Source: an uncultured Sphingopyxis sp. (GTDB taxonomy: Bacteria > Pseudomonadota > Alphaproteobacteria > Sphingomonadales > Sphingomonadaceae). Taken from it: a stretch of DNA of 22,749 bases. Shown in pieces: positions 8,314 through 16,219 of the stretch (position 1 is its first letter; each line of letters begins with the position of its first letter). The stretch spans positions 1-22,749 of the forward strand of contig CAKZIN010000007.1 of assembly GCA_936933955.1 (NCBI GenBank), written 5' to 3'. Position numbers and translations under genes: made by a program. The notes below the pieces were generated by a model that had not been told where the DNA came from, did not search any database, and saw nothing but the letters and a program-made list of their open reading frames with translations.

Positions 8314-8346
8314 GGGTGGAGACGGGCGCCAAATGGACCTTGCCGG

Positions 8347-10386
8347 ATGGCCACGAGCACGATCGCAAACACCCGACGCCGGGGCTCCGTCTACTGGTGG
8401 AGGCGCGTGGTCACGGTACCGGGTTTGGCGCCGTCGAAGCTTCATCCCATAACACTCGAACTGAGCCTCCGAACGAAGGAGGCGCGCTGTGCACGCGAAC
8501 GGGCCTCGGCCCTCACCGCGTATAGTGAGAGAGTGAGAATGAGTTTCCGATCCCGGGTTTTGACGGAAGGGCTGGAACAGCAAGCCGTCGCGAAGCTGTT
8601 TGCCGAGGAGATGCGCGCATATCACACGCTTCTCATTCATCTCGAAGCCGCTTGGGCGACCACGCCCGAATGGGGCGCCGTCAATGACCGCGACCGCGAT
8701 TTGTTGGCGTACCACAAGATATGGTCCGGCGTTGCGGAGCACGGGTTTGCCGGCGTCAGCCCGCAACAATTCGTCGAGCGGCACTGCGCGGAATTCGACG
8801 AGGAGACACGCGCCGGCATCAAAGGCCTTTTGCGTCGCGGCGACGCACTTGCGACCGGGCTCGAAGCGGATGCTATTCAGTGTCTCCAGCGGATGGGAGA
8901 GCGAGAGACACCGCTCCGTTTGGCCGTCGTACAGCGCACCATCGCGCGAGCGCGCGCAGAGGCGGCGAAACAGTTACAAGCTGACGGGGATGCTCCGGAC
9001 CTTCTTAGGAGCCGTTTCCCACTCAACGAAAGCCATGCCGTGGACCGGTGGGCGACCGTTGACCCCTTTGCGAGTGCAAGCGCAACGATGGCGAATGTGT
9101 TGCCGCAGGCTGGCCCCCTTACGCGATCAAAGCTCACGCCCGATCAACAGGAATTTGCCAAAATGTCGCCGACTGCCGTGGCAGAGCGATACCTAGCGAC
9201 GGCGTACGGGCATCTTGATCACCGGTCGGGCAGCAAACGTCCGGCTAGGACCGTCGGCGACTCGACGTATCGCGATTTCAAGTGGGCGGCGCTGCTCCTT
9301 CAGAAATCCCTCGACCAGCCGAAGCCGTTCGCCGAAGTCTCCTTGAATGATCTCGTCAACTTAGATCGTCTGTTCGACACAATCCCGATTTCATTCGGCA
9401 AATCGGTGAGAGATCGCCGTGCCAGCCTCACCCTAGAACAGGTCAAAAAGGAGGCGGAGGAAAGCGTCGCAGCAGGATCGCTAGATTCCGAAAAAGTCGG
9501 CCTCAGCGTCGCGACCACGAACAAGCATTGGCACAGTCTCGCGCGACTGCACGACTACCTCCGTCAGAACGTGCCCACCGTCTCCGAGTTAGACTTCGCG
9601 AGGTTCATCACCCCTGACGACAAGTCGGCACGCGAGGCTCGAGATCCCCTGACGGTTGACCAGGGCATCGCGCTCTTCAGCCTCCCTCCTTGGACGGGAT
9701 GCGCAGGCGTGAAGCGGCGCCTCGAACCAGGACCCCATATAATTCATGACGGTCTCTACTGGGTCCCTCTGCTTGTCTGGTACACCGGCGCAAGGCGCGA
9801 AGAAGTCTGCAAGTTGATGTTGAGCGACATTAAAATAAACGGTGGTACGGCATGCATTATGTTCCGGAACACCGAAACAGGTCGCGTCAAGTCATCAAAT
9901 TCTCGGCGCACTGTCCCACTCCACGCAGAAATTTTGCGTCTTGGTTTCAGTCGCTTCGTTGAGAAGATGAGTTCGCAAGGAGAAACTTTGCTGTTCCCCG
10001 ATTTGTATCCTGCACCGGGCACAAAGCGCACCATTGGTGACGTTTTCTTTCGTATGTGGTGGTCCGAACTCAAAAAGCACATTCCGGACTTAAAGCCGGG
10101 TCAAGGCCTCCACGCGGTCCGCCACACGGTCGCGGGTGCTCTAAGAAACAATGGCATTGCACTCGAGGATCGGAACGACATCCTTGGGCATAGTCAGAAG
10201 GGGCTTGGGGAGGGCGCCGAACGATATCCGGGAGCCCTTAACGTGGAAATCATGCGATCGCATTTGGACCTGGTGCCCGTCATCACCGATCATCTGCCGA
10301 CTTGCACGGAGTCCATTCTTTTGCCGAAAGAGTATCGTAAGCCCCGCCCCTCGCGTCAAAGGGGCGTCCACGATAGCGAGAAATGA
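8347..10386 (+). CDS. Tyrosine recombinase/integrase of the tRNA-Gln island
   Basis: A long (679-residue) phage-type site-specific integrase. Catalytic residues numbered from the ATG at 8347: R483 in TGARREE, H589 and R592 in HAVRHT, H615 in LGHS, and nucleophile Y627 in AERYPG. A lysine-containing turn lies between (KSSNSRRTVPL). The N-terminal RRRGSVYWWRRVV segment resembles the short DNA-binding or DUF6538-like start of related sphingomonad integrases. The frame stays open upstream to 8266, but those codons run through the 13-bp repeats and read poorly as protein, so 8347 is preferred; no good ribosome site was seen. The gene lies directly downstream of tRNA-Gln, its probable target, and is visibly less GC-rich than the core genes. 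All active-site residues are intact. Confidence 0.93.
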   Translation: MATSTIANTRRRGSVYWWRRVVTVPGLAPSKLHPITLELSLRTKEARCARERASALTAYSERVRMSFRSRVLTEGLEQQAVAKLFAEEMRAYHTLLIHLEAAWATTPEWGAVNDRDRDLLAYHKIWSGVAEHGFAGVSPQQFVERHCAEFDEETRAGIKGLLRRGDALATGLEADAIQCLQRMGERETPLRLAVVQRTIARARAEAAKQLQADGDAPDLLRSRFPLNESHAVDRWATVDPFASASATMANVLPQAGPLTRSKLTPDQQEFAKMSPTAVAERYLATAYGHLDHRSGSKRPARTVGDSTYRDFKWAALLLQKSLDQPKPFAEVSLNDLVNLDRLFDTIPISFGKSVRDRRASLTLEQVKKEAEESVAAGSLDSEKVGLSVATTNKHWHSLARLHDYLRQNVPTVSELDFARFITPDDKSAREARDPLTVDQGIALFSLPPWTGCAGVKRRLEPGPHIIHDGLYWVPLLVWYTGARREEVCKLMLSDIKINGGTACIMFRNTETGRVKSSNSRRTVPLHAEILRLGFSRFVEKMSSQGETLLFPDLYPAPGTKRTIGDVFFRMWWSELKKHIPDLKPGQGLHAVRHTVAGALRNNGIALEDRNDILGHSQKGLGEGAERYPGALNVEIMRSHLDLVPVITDHLPTCTESILLPKEYRKPRPSRQRGVHDSEK

Positions 10387-10446
10387 ACTACCGCTTATTG
10401 GCGGGAACTTTCACCATGGTCGTGTCGCACAGTCTATGGTGCCGGC

Positions 10447-10599
10447 GTGAACGGGCTTGGCCCGTTGGAGTCGTTGGTCGATGATTTTGCCGCTGAGCCA
10501 GAGCGCTTGATAGACCTAGCGGTACGTTCGCACAGCAGGCGAAAACAATTATTCGGTCAGGTAGTTGACGGCCTCGCCAACGGAAGCTTTGCGCCCTAA
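10447..10599 (+). CDS. Possible 50-residue ORF between integrase and operon
   Basis: A GTG-started frame reading MNGLGPLESLVDDFAAEPER and continuing as a charged, helical-looking sequence to TAA at 10597. The composition is protein-like (acidic first half, SHSRRKQLFG in the middle). It lies in the same frame as the integrase and is open from that stop codon onward. No clear ribosome site precedes it. It could be a tiny regulator, the remnant of a larger gene, or chance. I do not recognise a family. Confidence 0.3.
   Translation: MNGLGPLESLVDDFAAEPERLIDLAVRSHSRRKQLFGQVVDGLANGSFAP
10450..10466 (+). other. Small perfect hairpin after the integrase
   Basis: AACGGGC, loop TTG, GCCCGTT gives a perfect 7-bp stem about 65 bp after the integrase stop. 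There is no T-run behind it, so it is at best a weak or Rho-assisted terminator. It overlaps the start of the possible 50-residue ORF. Confidence 0.35.
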
Positions 10600-10856
10600 C
10601 TTCGGTCATTCAGCCTCGTGGAAGTTGCTCTAGAGAACGGACGCTTATTCATGGGCCAGCCACCGACACGACTCGGGTAAAGCGGAACGGACGCTTGCGG
10701 GCTCGGATGCGCGAAAGCTGAGGCTGGTTCAGCGCGATAGCAACGATGCGCCAACTTTCACCGCTAATGGCGGGCGTGCAATGCCCGGAGTCGGTATCCA
10801 TACATGGTCACAATAGGCTGCTGATCGACCACCTCTTTCTGGTATGGCGGCCCGCA
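10600..10856. other. Operon leader region, no supported gene
   Basis: About 257 bp between the small ORF and the preferred start of the helicase. It holds two copies of a 12-bp word 50 bp apart and no convincing RNA gene. It should contain the operon promoter, but I cannot assign -35 and -10 boxes with confidence. Two upstream ATGs in the helicase frame (10746 and 10767) fall here. Confidence 0.5.
10635..10696 (+). repeat. 12-bp direct repeat, 50 bp apart
   Basis: GAACGGACGCTT occurs at 10635-10646 and again at 10685-10696, identical in all 12 positions. It lies upstream of the defence operon, so it could be a paired operator or simply an intergenic repeat. Function unknown. Confidence 0.5.
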
Positions 10857-13718
10857 ATGATCACCGACTACCATTCGAAATATATCGCTTGTGAGCTCAC
10901 GCGCCGCCGCTCGTCGGACAGTGCTGAGAAGCTCGCCGTAGCGGTCGCGGGTGCGCAGGTTGATATGAACCCGCATCAGGTGGACGCGGCGCTGTTCGCG
11001 TTCGCTTCACCGCTCTCCAAAGGCGCCTTGCTCGCCGACGAGGTTGGGCTTGGGAAAACCATCGAGGCGGGGTTGGTGATCTCTCAGCGCTGGGCCGAGG
11101 GCAAGCGGCGGATACTGATCATCGCGCCGTCTAACCTGAGGAAGCAATGGCATCAGGAGTTGAGCGAGAAGTTCTTTTTGCCTTGCTCAATCCTTGAGAC
11201 GCGCTCCTACAACGCGGCCGTGAAGGCAAGCAATCCGCGCCCTTTTGATCAGGCCGCAAGCGTCGTGATCTGTTCCTATCAGTTCGCCCGGAACAAGGCC
11301 GCGGACATCCGCGCAACGCCCTGGGATCTGGTCGTCATCGACGAGGCGCATCGGCTTCGCAATGTCTATAAGCCGTCGAATGTCATCGCAAACACGCTGA
11401 AGCAGGCGTTGGCCGATCGCCATAAGCTGCTGCTGACCGCGACGCCGCTGCAGAATTCGCTGCTCGAACTCTTCGGCCTGGTCAGCTTCATCGACGAGCA
11501 CTCCTTCGGCGACCTGAAAAGCTTTCGCGAACAGTTCGCCAACCTGTCGCAGCAGCGGACCTTCGAGGTGCTTCGCGAGCGACTGAAGCCAGTCTGCCAT
11601 AGGACCCTGCGGCGCCAGGTCACGGCCAATGTACCCTATACAAAGCGGCATGCGATCCTCGAGGAATTTAGCCCGGACGAGGCGGAGGACCGGCTTTATG
11701 AGCTCGTCTCTGCCTATCTCCAGCGGGACAATCTTCAGGCGCTGCCTCCTAGCCAACGCTCGCTAATGACGCTTGTTTTGCGGAAGCTGCTGGCCTCGTC
11801 GACATTCGCCATCGCTGGCGCGCTCACCTCGATCTCGCAGCGGCTGCAACGCCGGCTGGATGCGAGCCGTCCAGCCGAGGCCGTGATCGACGAGCTCGCC
11901 GAAGACTATGAGGCGCTAGACTCCACCGTGGACGAATGGCCGGACGATCGGGCCGACGAGCCGCTGACGGAGGGCGATCAGCGCGCGCTGGCGGCGGAGA
12001 TCGCAGAACTCGCCTCGTTCGCGCAGCTGGCGACCTCAATCGAACAGAATGCCAAAGGCAGGGCGCTGCTCCAGGCGCTGGACGTTGGCTTCGCCAAGGC
12101 GCGCGAGCTTGGCGCCGAGGAGAAGGCGATTATCTTCACCGAGTCCCGCCGCACACAATCCTATCTGCTGCGCGTCCTGGCGGACAGCGCCTATGCCGAC
12201 CGAATCGTCCTGTTCAACGGCACCAACACGGACGATCAATCGAAGGCGATTTATGCAGAATGGCTTGCACGGCACGCCGGCTCCGACCGCGTGACCGGAT
12301 CAAAGACCGCCGACATGCGGTCCGCCTTGGTCGATTATTTCCGCGAACAGGGCCGGATCATGATTGCAACCGAGGCGGGCGCCGAGGGGATCAACCTCCA
12401 GTTCTGCTCGATGGTAGTGAACTATGACCTGCCCTGGAACCCGCAGCGCATCGAGCAGCGGATCGGGCGCTGTCACCGCTACGGCCAGAAGCATGACGTC
12501 GTCGTCGTCAACTTCCTGAATCGCAAGAATCAGGCGGACCAGCGCGTCTATCAGCTGCTGTCGGAGAAGTTCCACCTATTCGAAGGCGTATTCGGCGCCA
12601 GCGACGAGGTGCTGGGCACGATCGAGTCCGGCGTAGATTTCGAAAAGCGTATAGCCGGCATCTATCAGCAATGCCGGAAGACCGAAGACATCCGATCCGC
12701 ATTCGACAAGCTCCAGCTGGAGCTGAGCTTCGAAATCAACGAGGCGATGACTAGCGCCCGGCGCAAGCTTCTCGAAAACTTCGACGATGAGGTCCGCGAG
12801 AAGCTGAAGCTGCGCAACGCGGATACAAGCCAGCATCTCGACGCCTTCGAGCGCCAGCTGATGCGGCTTGCCGCGCACGAACTTCGCGATGACGCCGACT
12901 TCCTCGGCTTCTCGTCCTTCCGCCTCAACGCGTTGCCGGCTTGGATGAATGGCGCGAACGTCCCGACCGGCCTGTACGAGCTGCCGCGGCGCACGGGCGA
13001 GGCGCATCTATTCCGAGTTAACCACCCGCTTGGCGAAGCGATCATCGGGCGGGCGCTGACCCGCGATCTTCCCACCGCCGAGGTGCTGTTCGATTATTCG
13101 GCGCACGAAGGCCGCGTCTCGGCGATCGAGCCGCTGGTCGGTCAATCGGGCTGGCTGACAGCGTCGCTGTTGACGGTGGATGCCCTCGGCCAGAGCGAGG
13201 ATCATCTGCTCCTGGCTGGTGTGACCGATGGCGGGGCGGCGCTTAGCGATGAGGCGGCGACGCGGCTGATGACGATAGGTGGGCGGGTGGCCGGCGGTGG
13301 GGCCGTGCCGGAGGGGATTACCCCAAAGCTCAACCAGGCCCTGTCGGCGCAGCAGGACCGGATCCGCCGCTCAATCTCCGAACGCAACGCCCGCTTCTTT
13401 GAGGCCGAAGCGGACAAGCTGGACGGCTGGGCGGATGATTTGAAGGTCGGGCTGGAGCGCGAGATTAAAGAACTTGATCGTCAGATCAGAGACGCTCGTC
13501 GCGCAGCCGCGGCTGCGCTTACGCTCGAAGACAAACTGGCTGGACAAAAGGCCGTCAAAGCGCTGGAAAGTGAAAGGAATACGAAGCGTCGCTCGCTGTT
13601 TGATTCTCAAGACCGGATTGACGAGCAGCGTGCCGAGCTGATCGCCTCCATCGAGGGGCGGCTCGAGCAGGGGGTGACGGTCAAAGAGCTGTTTACGATC
13701 CGCTGGGGGGTGGAATGA
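10857..13718 (+). CDS. SNF2/RapA-like DEAH helicase/translocase of a defence operon
   Basis: About 953 residues. A full SNF2-type motor: Walker A in ADEVGLGKTIEAG (61-68 core), DEAH at 162-165, motif III LLLTATPLQNS, motif V ATEAGAEGINLQ, and motif VI QRIGRCHRYGQ (534-544). A long C-terminal part ends in a charged coiled coil (about 845-940). Such motors translocate on duplex DNA and can displace proteins; DISARM DrmD is a related defence motor. I chose ATG 10857 (MITDYHSKYIACELTRR) because conserved-looking sequence starts there; ATGs at 10746 and 10767 would add a tail with little protein character. No clear ribosome site marks any of the three. First gene of the operon; its TGA overlaps the next ATG by 4 nt (ATGA). 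No nuclease domain is evident. Confidence 0.9.
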   Translation: MITDYHSKYIACELTRRRSSDSAEKLAVAVAGAQVDMNPHQVDAALFAFASPLSKGALLADEVGLGKTIEAGLVISQRWAEGKRRILIIAPSNLRKQWHQELSEKFFLPCSILETRSYNAAVKASNPRPFDQAASVVICSYQFARNKAADIRATPWDLVVIDEAHRLRNVYKPSNVIANTLKQALADRHKLLLTATPLQNSLLELFGLVSFIDEHSFGDLKSFREQFANLSQQRTFEVLRERLKPVCHRTLRRQVTANVPYTKRHAILEEFSPDEAEDRLYELVSAYLQRDNLQALPPSQRSLMTLVLRKLLASSTFAIAGALTSISQRLQRRLDASRPAEAVIDELAEDYEALDSTVDEWPDDRADEPLTEGDQRALAAEIAELASFAQLATSIEQNAKGRALLQALDVGFAKARELGAEEKAIIFTESRRTQSYLLRVLADSAYADRIVLFNGTNTDDQSKAIYAEWLARHAGSDRVTGSKTADMRSALVDYFREQGRIMIATEAGAEGINLQFCSMVVNYDLPWNPQRIEQRIGRCHRYGQKHDVVVVNFLNRKNQADQRVYQLLSEKFHLFEGVFGASDEVLGTIESGVDFEKRIAGIYQQCRKTEDIRSAFDKLQLELSFEINEAMTSARRKLLENFDDEVREKLKLRNADTSQHLDAFERQLMRLAAHELRDDADFLGFSSFRLNALPAWMNGANVPTGLYELPRRTGEAHLFRVNHPLGEAIIGRALTRDLPTAEVLFDYSAHEGRVSAIEPLVGQSGWLTASLLTVDALGQSEDHLLLAGVTDGGAALSDEAATRLMTIGGRVAGGGAVPEGITPKLNQALSAQQDRIRRSISERNARFFEAEADKLDGWADDLKVGLEREIKELDRQIRDARRAAAAALTLEDKLAGQKAVKALESERNTKRRSLFDSQDRIDEQRAELIASIEGRLEQGVTVKELFTIRWGVE

Positions 13719-13900
13719 ATAATGGGGAGACGCCGTCAAGGCTGCTGGCCACGGATGTGGTCGACAAGTTGGTCGAGGCAGGGCTGTTGCGGAGCGGCAG
13801 GCGCGACGCCCTGATCGACAAGATCGCGGCCGGCGGCATGAAGACCGGGGACTGGAAGCTTGAAATCGAGCTCGCATCCACAAAAGCCGACGCGGCGTGA
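13715..13900 (+). CDS. 61-residue small protein of the defence operon
   Basis: A short gene between the SNF2 motor and the zinc-hook ATPase, joined to both by 4-nt overlaps (ATGA at 13715 and GTGA at 13897). A strong GGGGGGTGGA precedes its ATG. The protein reads MNNGETPSRLLATDVVDKLV, then EAGLLRSGRRDALIDKIAAG, then a KTGDWKLEIEL strand-like end. It is mostly helical with two short amphipathic helices and no cysteines, membrane segment or signal peptide. I do not recognise a family. Position and coupling suggest a structural adaptor or regulator linking motor and ATPase, similar in placement to small middle components of ABC-type three-component conflict systems; this is inference. Confidence 0.72.
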   Translation: MNNGETPSRLLATDVVDKLVEAGLLRSGRRDALIDKIAAGGMKTGDWKLEIELASTKADAA

Positions 13901-16218
13901 CCGGCAGCCCGCTGAAAGCGCTCACCCTCACCGCCTTTCGCGGATCGTGCGGTTCCTTCAAGCTCGGCTTTGAGCCGGGGCGCAAGCTGACGCTCGTTTA
14001 TGGGGAAAACGGCACCGGCAAGACCACGATCTGCGACGGCCTCGAGTTCCTGGCGCGCGGCGAGGTCGGGTCGCTGAACAAGCGCGGGCTGGGCGGATCG
14101 CTGGAGAAATACTGGCCTTCGGCCAACAAGACGCTGGCCGACATCGAGGTCGTGCTGGAGACCCATTCGGCCACAGAGACATGCACCGGTCGGTTCGTGG
14201 GCAAGCAGATGTCCGTCGAGCCGGCGGCGCACCGCCCGCTCGTGGAGCTGCTGCGGCAGCAGCAGATCACCGAGCTGATCGAGACTGCCCCGGGCAAGCG
14301 CTATGAAGCGCTCCAGCGATTTATCGATGTTATCGAGGTGGAACAGTCAGAAGGCGCCCTGCGCAAGCTAGTTGACGAGCTGGAGGCCGACAGGCGCGAT
14401 GCGGAACGCTCCGAGCTGGACAGCTTTGCGGCGCTGCAGGGCCTGTTCGAGGCGGCTGGCAAGCCCGACGATACGACGGCGCTCGCCTGGGCGAAGAGCC
14501 TGCTGGCTGATCCGGAGGAGGGTGCCGAAGCCGAGTTGAAGGCGGTCGCCCACCTGCGGGGCGTCATGGGTGCGCTGTCCGCGTATCCGGGCTTGCGCGA
14601 ACAGAATGACGCGGCCCTGCAGGACGCTGGAGGCGCACTGACGGATGCGCAGCAGGCGGCTGCCGCCACCATATCGGGCGCAGCAGACGATGCCGCCGAG
14701 ATCGTGCAGGTGCTGCAGGCCGGGCGCGTATATCTTCACGCCCATGCTAAGCCGGCTGAGTGCCCCCTTTGCACGAGTTCAGAAAGGGTGGCCGGCCTTG
14801 CCGACGCGATCGAGGCGCGGCTGGGCCAGCTCGCGGCCGTGCAGCAGGCTCAGGCCAACCTGTTTAAATGCGAGGCAAGCCTGCAGCGCGCAAAGGCCGC
14901 GGTCGCGCAGCTGAAGGACAACTACGAACGGTCGCGAGCCGACTATGCCGCCGCCAAGGCCGCTCACGGCTGGGACGCCACCTATGCTTTTCCTCCGTCC
15001 GGACCGCCCGAGGACATTACGGAGCTCCGGCCATGGCTGACCGACGCTGCGCTTGCAGCCGAGACCTGGGCCAAAGCCGAGGCGCGGCTGTTGAGCGGAG
15101 CGGAGCGGCGCAAGGCGGTGAAGAGCGCTTACGATCGCTACGAGACAAACACCGTGCGCAAGGATCGCGCCGCGGCGGCGCTGCCAAGTGCAGAAGCGGG
15201 GCTGGATATCTGCGTCAAGACCCGGCAGGCATTCACCGACACCATCATGGCGGAGATCGCCACGCAGGTGGGGGAGCTGTACGAGAAGGTGCATCCCGGC
15301 GAGGGTCTGGAGAAGATTGCCCTCCAGCTTGACCCGAAGAAGCGAGCCTCGGTCGAGATGCAGGCGAAGTTCTCGGGCAAGGATGTCCCGCCGCCGGCAT
15401 ATTTCAGCCAGTCGCATCTGGATACGCTGGGCCTTTGTGTCTTCCTTGCCCTTGCGTTGCGCGATAAACCAAACACGAAGATCCTGATCCTGGATGACGT
15501 CCTGGGCAGTGTGGACGAGCCCCATGTCGAGCGTGTTATCGGCATGATCTATGGCGTTAGCGAGAAGTTTCGGCACACCATTATCACGACGCATTACCGG
15601 CCCTGGCGGGAGAAGTTTCGCTGGGGTGAACTAAAGCCCGATCAGCAATGCCAGTTCGTAGAGCTCGTGCCTTGGACGATGACAGAGGGCCTACGCTCCA
15701 AGAGCACGCTGCCCGAGATCGCCCGGCTGAAGAAGCTGCTCGGCGAGGACGATCCCGACATTCAGGCGATCGCCGGCAAGGCGGGGGTGATCCTTGAGGA
15801 GATCCTGGACTATCTAACGCTCAAGTACGGCTGTGCCGTGCCGCGGCGGCATGGAGACGCCTATACGCTCGGCGACCTCCTCCCGAACGTCAGTGGCAAG
15901 CTGCTAGCCGCTCTGCGGGTGGAGATCGTGACGGCGGTGCCGGCAGGCGCGCCGACCATCGTCACCGTGGAGCTGAAGCCCATCCTGGACGATCTGCGCG
16001 ACATCGCGCAGACGCGGAACGTAATGGGTGCGCATTTCAACAAGATCGCGTTCGACCTCTACCCCGCCGACGGAATCAAGTTCGCCCGCAAGGTCGAGAC
16101 ACTTGCCGACGCACTAATATGCCCCGATCACGGTTGGCCCGGCCGGAACAAGTCAGGCAGTCACTGGAGCAACGGCGGCGATACGCGGCGGCTTCACCCC
16201 CTTCAAAAGCCGGCCTGA
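13897..16218 (+). CDS. Rad50/SMC-like zinc-hook ATPase with HEPN-like C-terminus
   Basis: 773 residues, GTG start coupled to the previous stop (GTGA). The N-terminal ATPase half has Walker A GENGTGKTT (36-44). Two long charged helical arms flank a zinc-hook motif CPLC (C289 and C292). The C-terminal ATPase half has a degenerate ABC signature (FSQSHLDTLGL), Walker B ILILDD (529-534) and D-loop GSVDE. This is the layout of Rad50, RloC and DndD-type proteins, which hold DNA ends or sense DNA state. After the H-loop-like ITTHYRPW segment, about 200 more residues follow. They include AGVILEEILDYLTLKYG and RNVMGAH (R707 to H713), which fits the R-x4-6-H pattern of HEPN domains. ATPase and hook are seen directly; HEPN is a motif-level inference. 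Confidence 0.88.
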   Translation: MTGSPLKALTLTAFRGSCGSFKLGFEPGRKLTLVYGENGTGKTTICDGLEFLARGEVGSLNKRGLGGSLEKYWPSANKTLADIEVVLETHSATETCTGRFVGKQMSVEPAAHRPLVELLRQQQITELIETAPGKRYEALQRFIDVIEVEQSEGALRKLVDELEADRRDAERSELDSFAALQGLFEAAGKPDDTTALAWAKSLLADPEEGAEAELKAVAHLRGVMGALSAYPGLREQNDAALQDAGGALTDAQQAAAATISGAADDAAEIVQVLQAGRVYLHAHAKPAECPLCTSSERVAGLADAIEARLGQLAAVQQAQANLFKCEASLQRAKAAVAQLKDNYERSRADYAAAKAAHGWDATYAFPPSGPPEDITELRPWLTDAALAAETWAKAEARLLSGAERRKAVKSAYDRYETNTVRKDRAAAALPSAEAGLDICVKTRQAFTDTIMAEIATQVGELYEKVHPGEGLEKIALQLDPKKRASVEMQAKFSGKDVPPPAYFSQSHLDTLGLCVFLALALRDKPNTKILILDDVLGSVDEPHVERVIGMIYGVSEKFRHTIITTHYRPWREKFRWGELKPDQQCQFVELVPWTMTEGLRSKSTLPEIARLKKLLGEDDPDIQAIAGKAGVILEEILDYLTLKYGCAVPRRHGDAYTLGDLLPNVSGKLLAALRVEIVTAVPAGAPTIVTVELKPILDDLRDIAQTRNVMGAHFNKIAFDLYPADGIKFARKVETLADALICPDHGWPGRNKSGSHWSNGGDTRRLHPLQKPA

Positions 16219-16219
16219 C

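Noticed and set aside
10388..10609. 73-residue minus-strand frame after the integrase
   Set aside because: Low-information translation, opposite to a better plus-strand frame and across the hairpin; no ribosome site seen.
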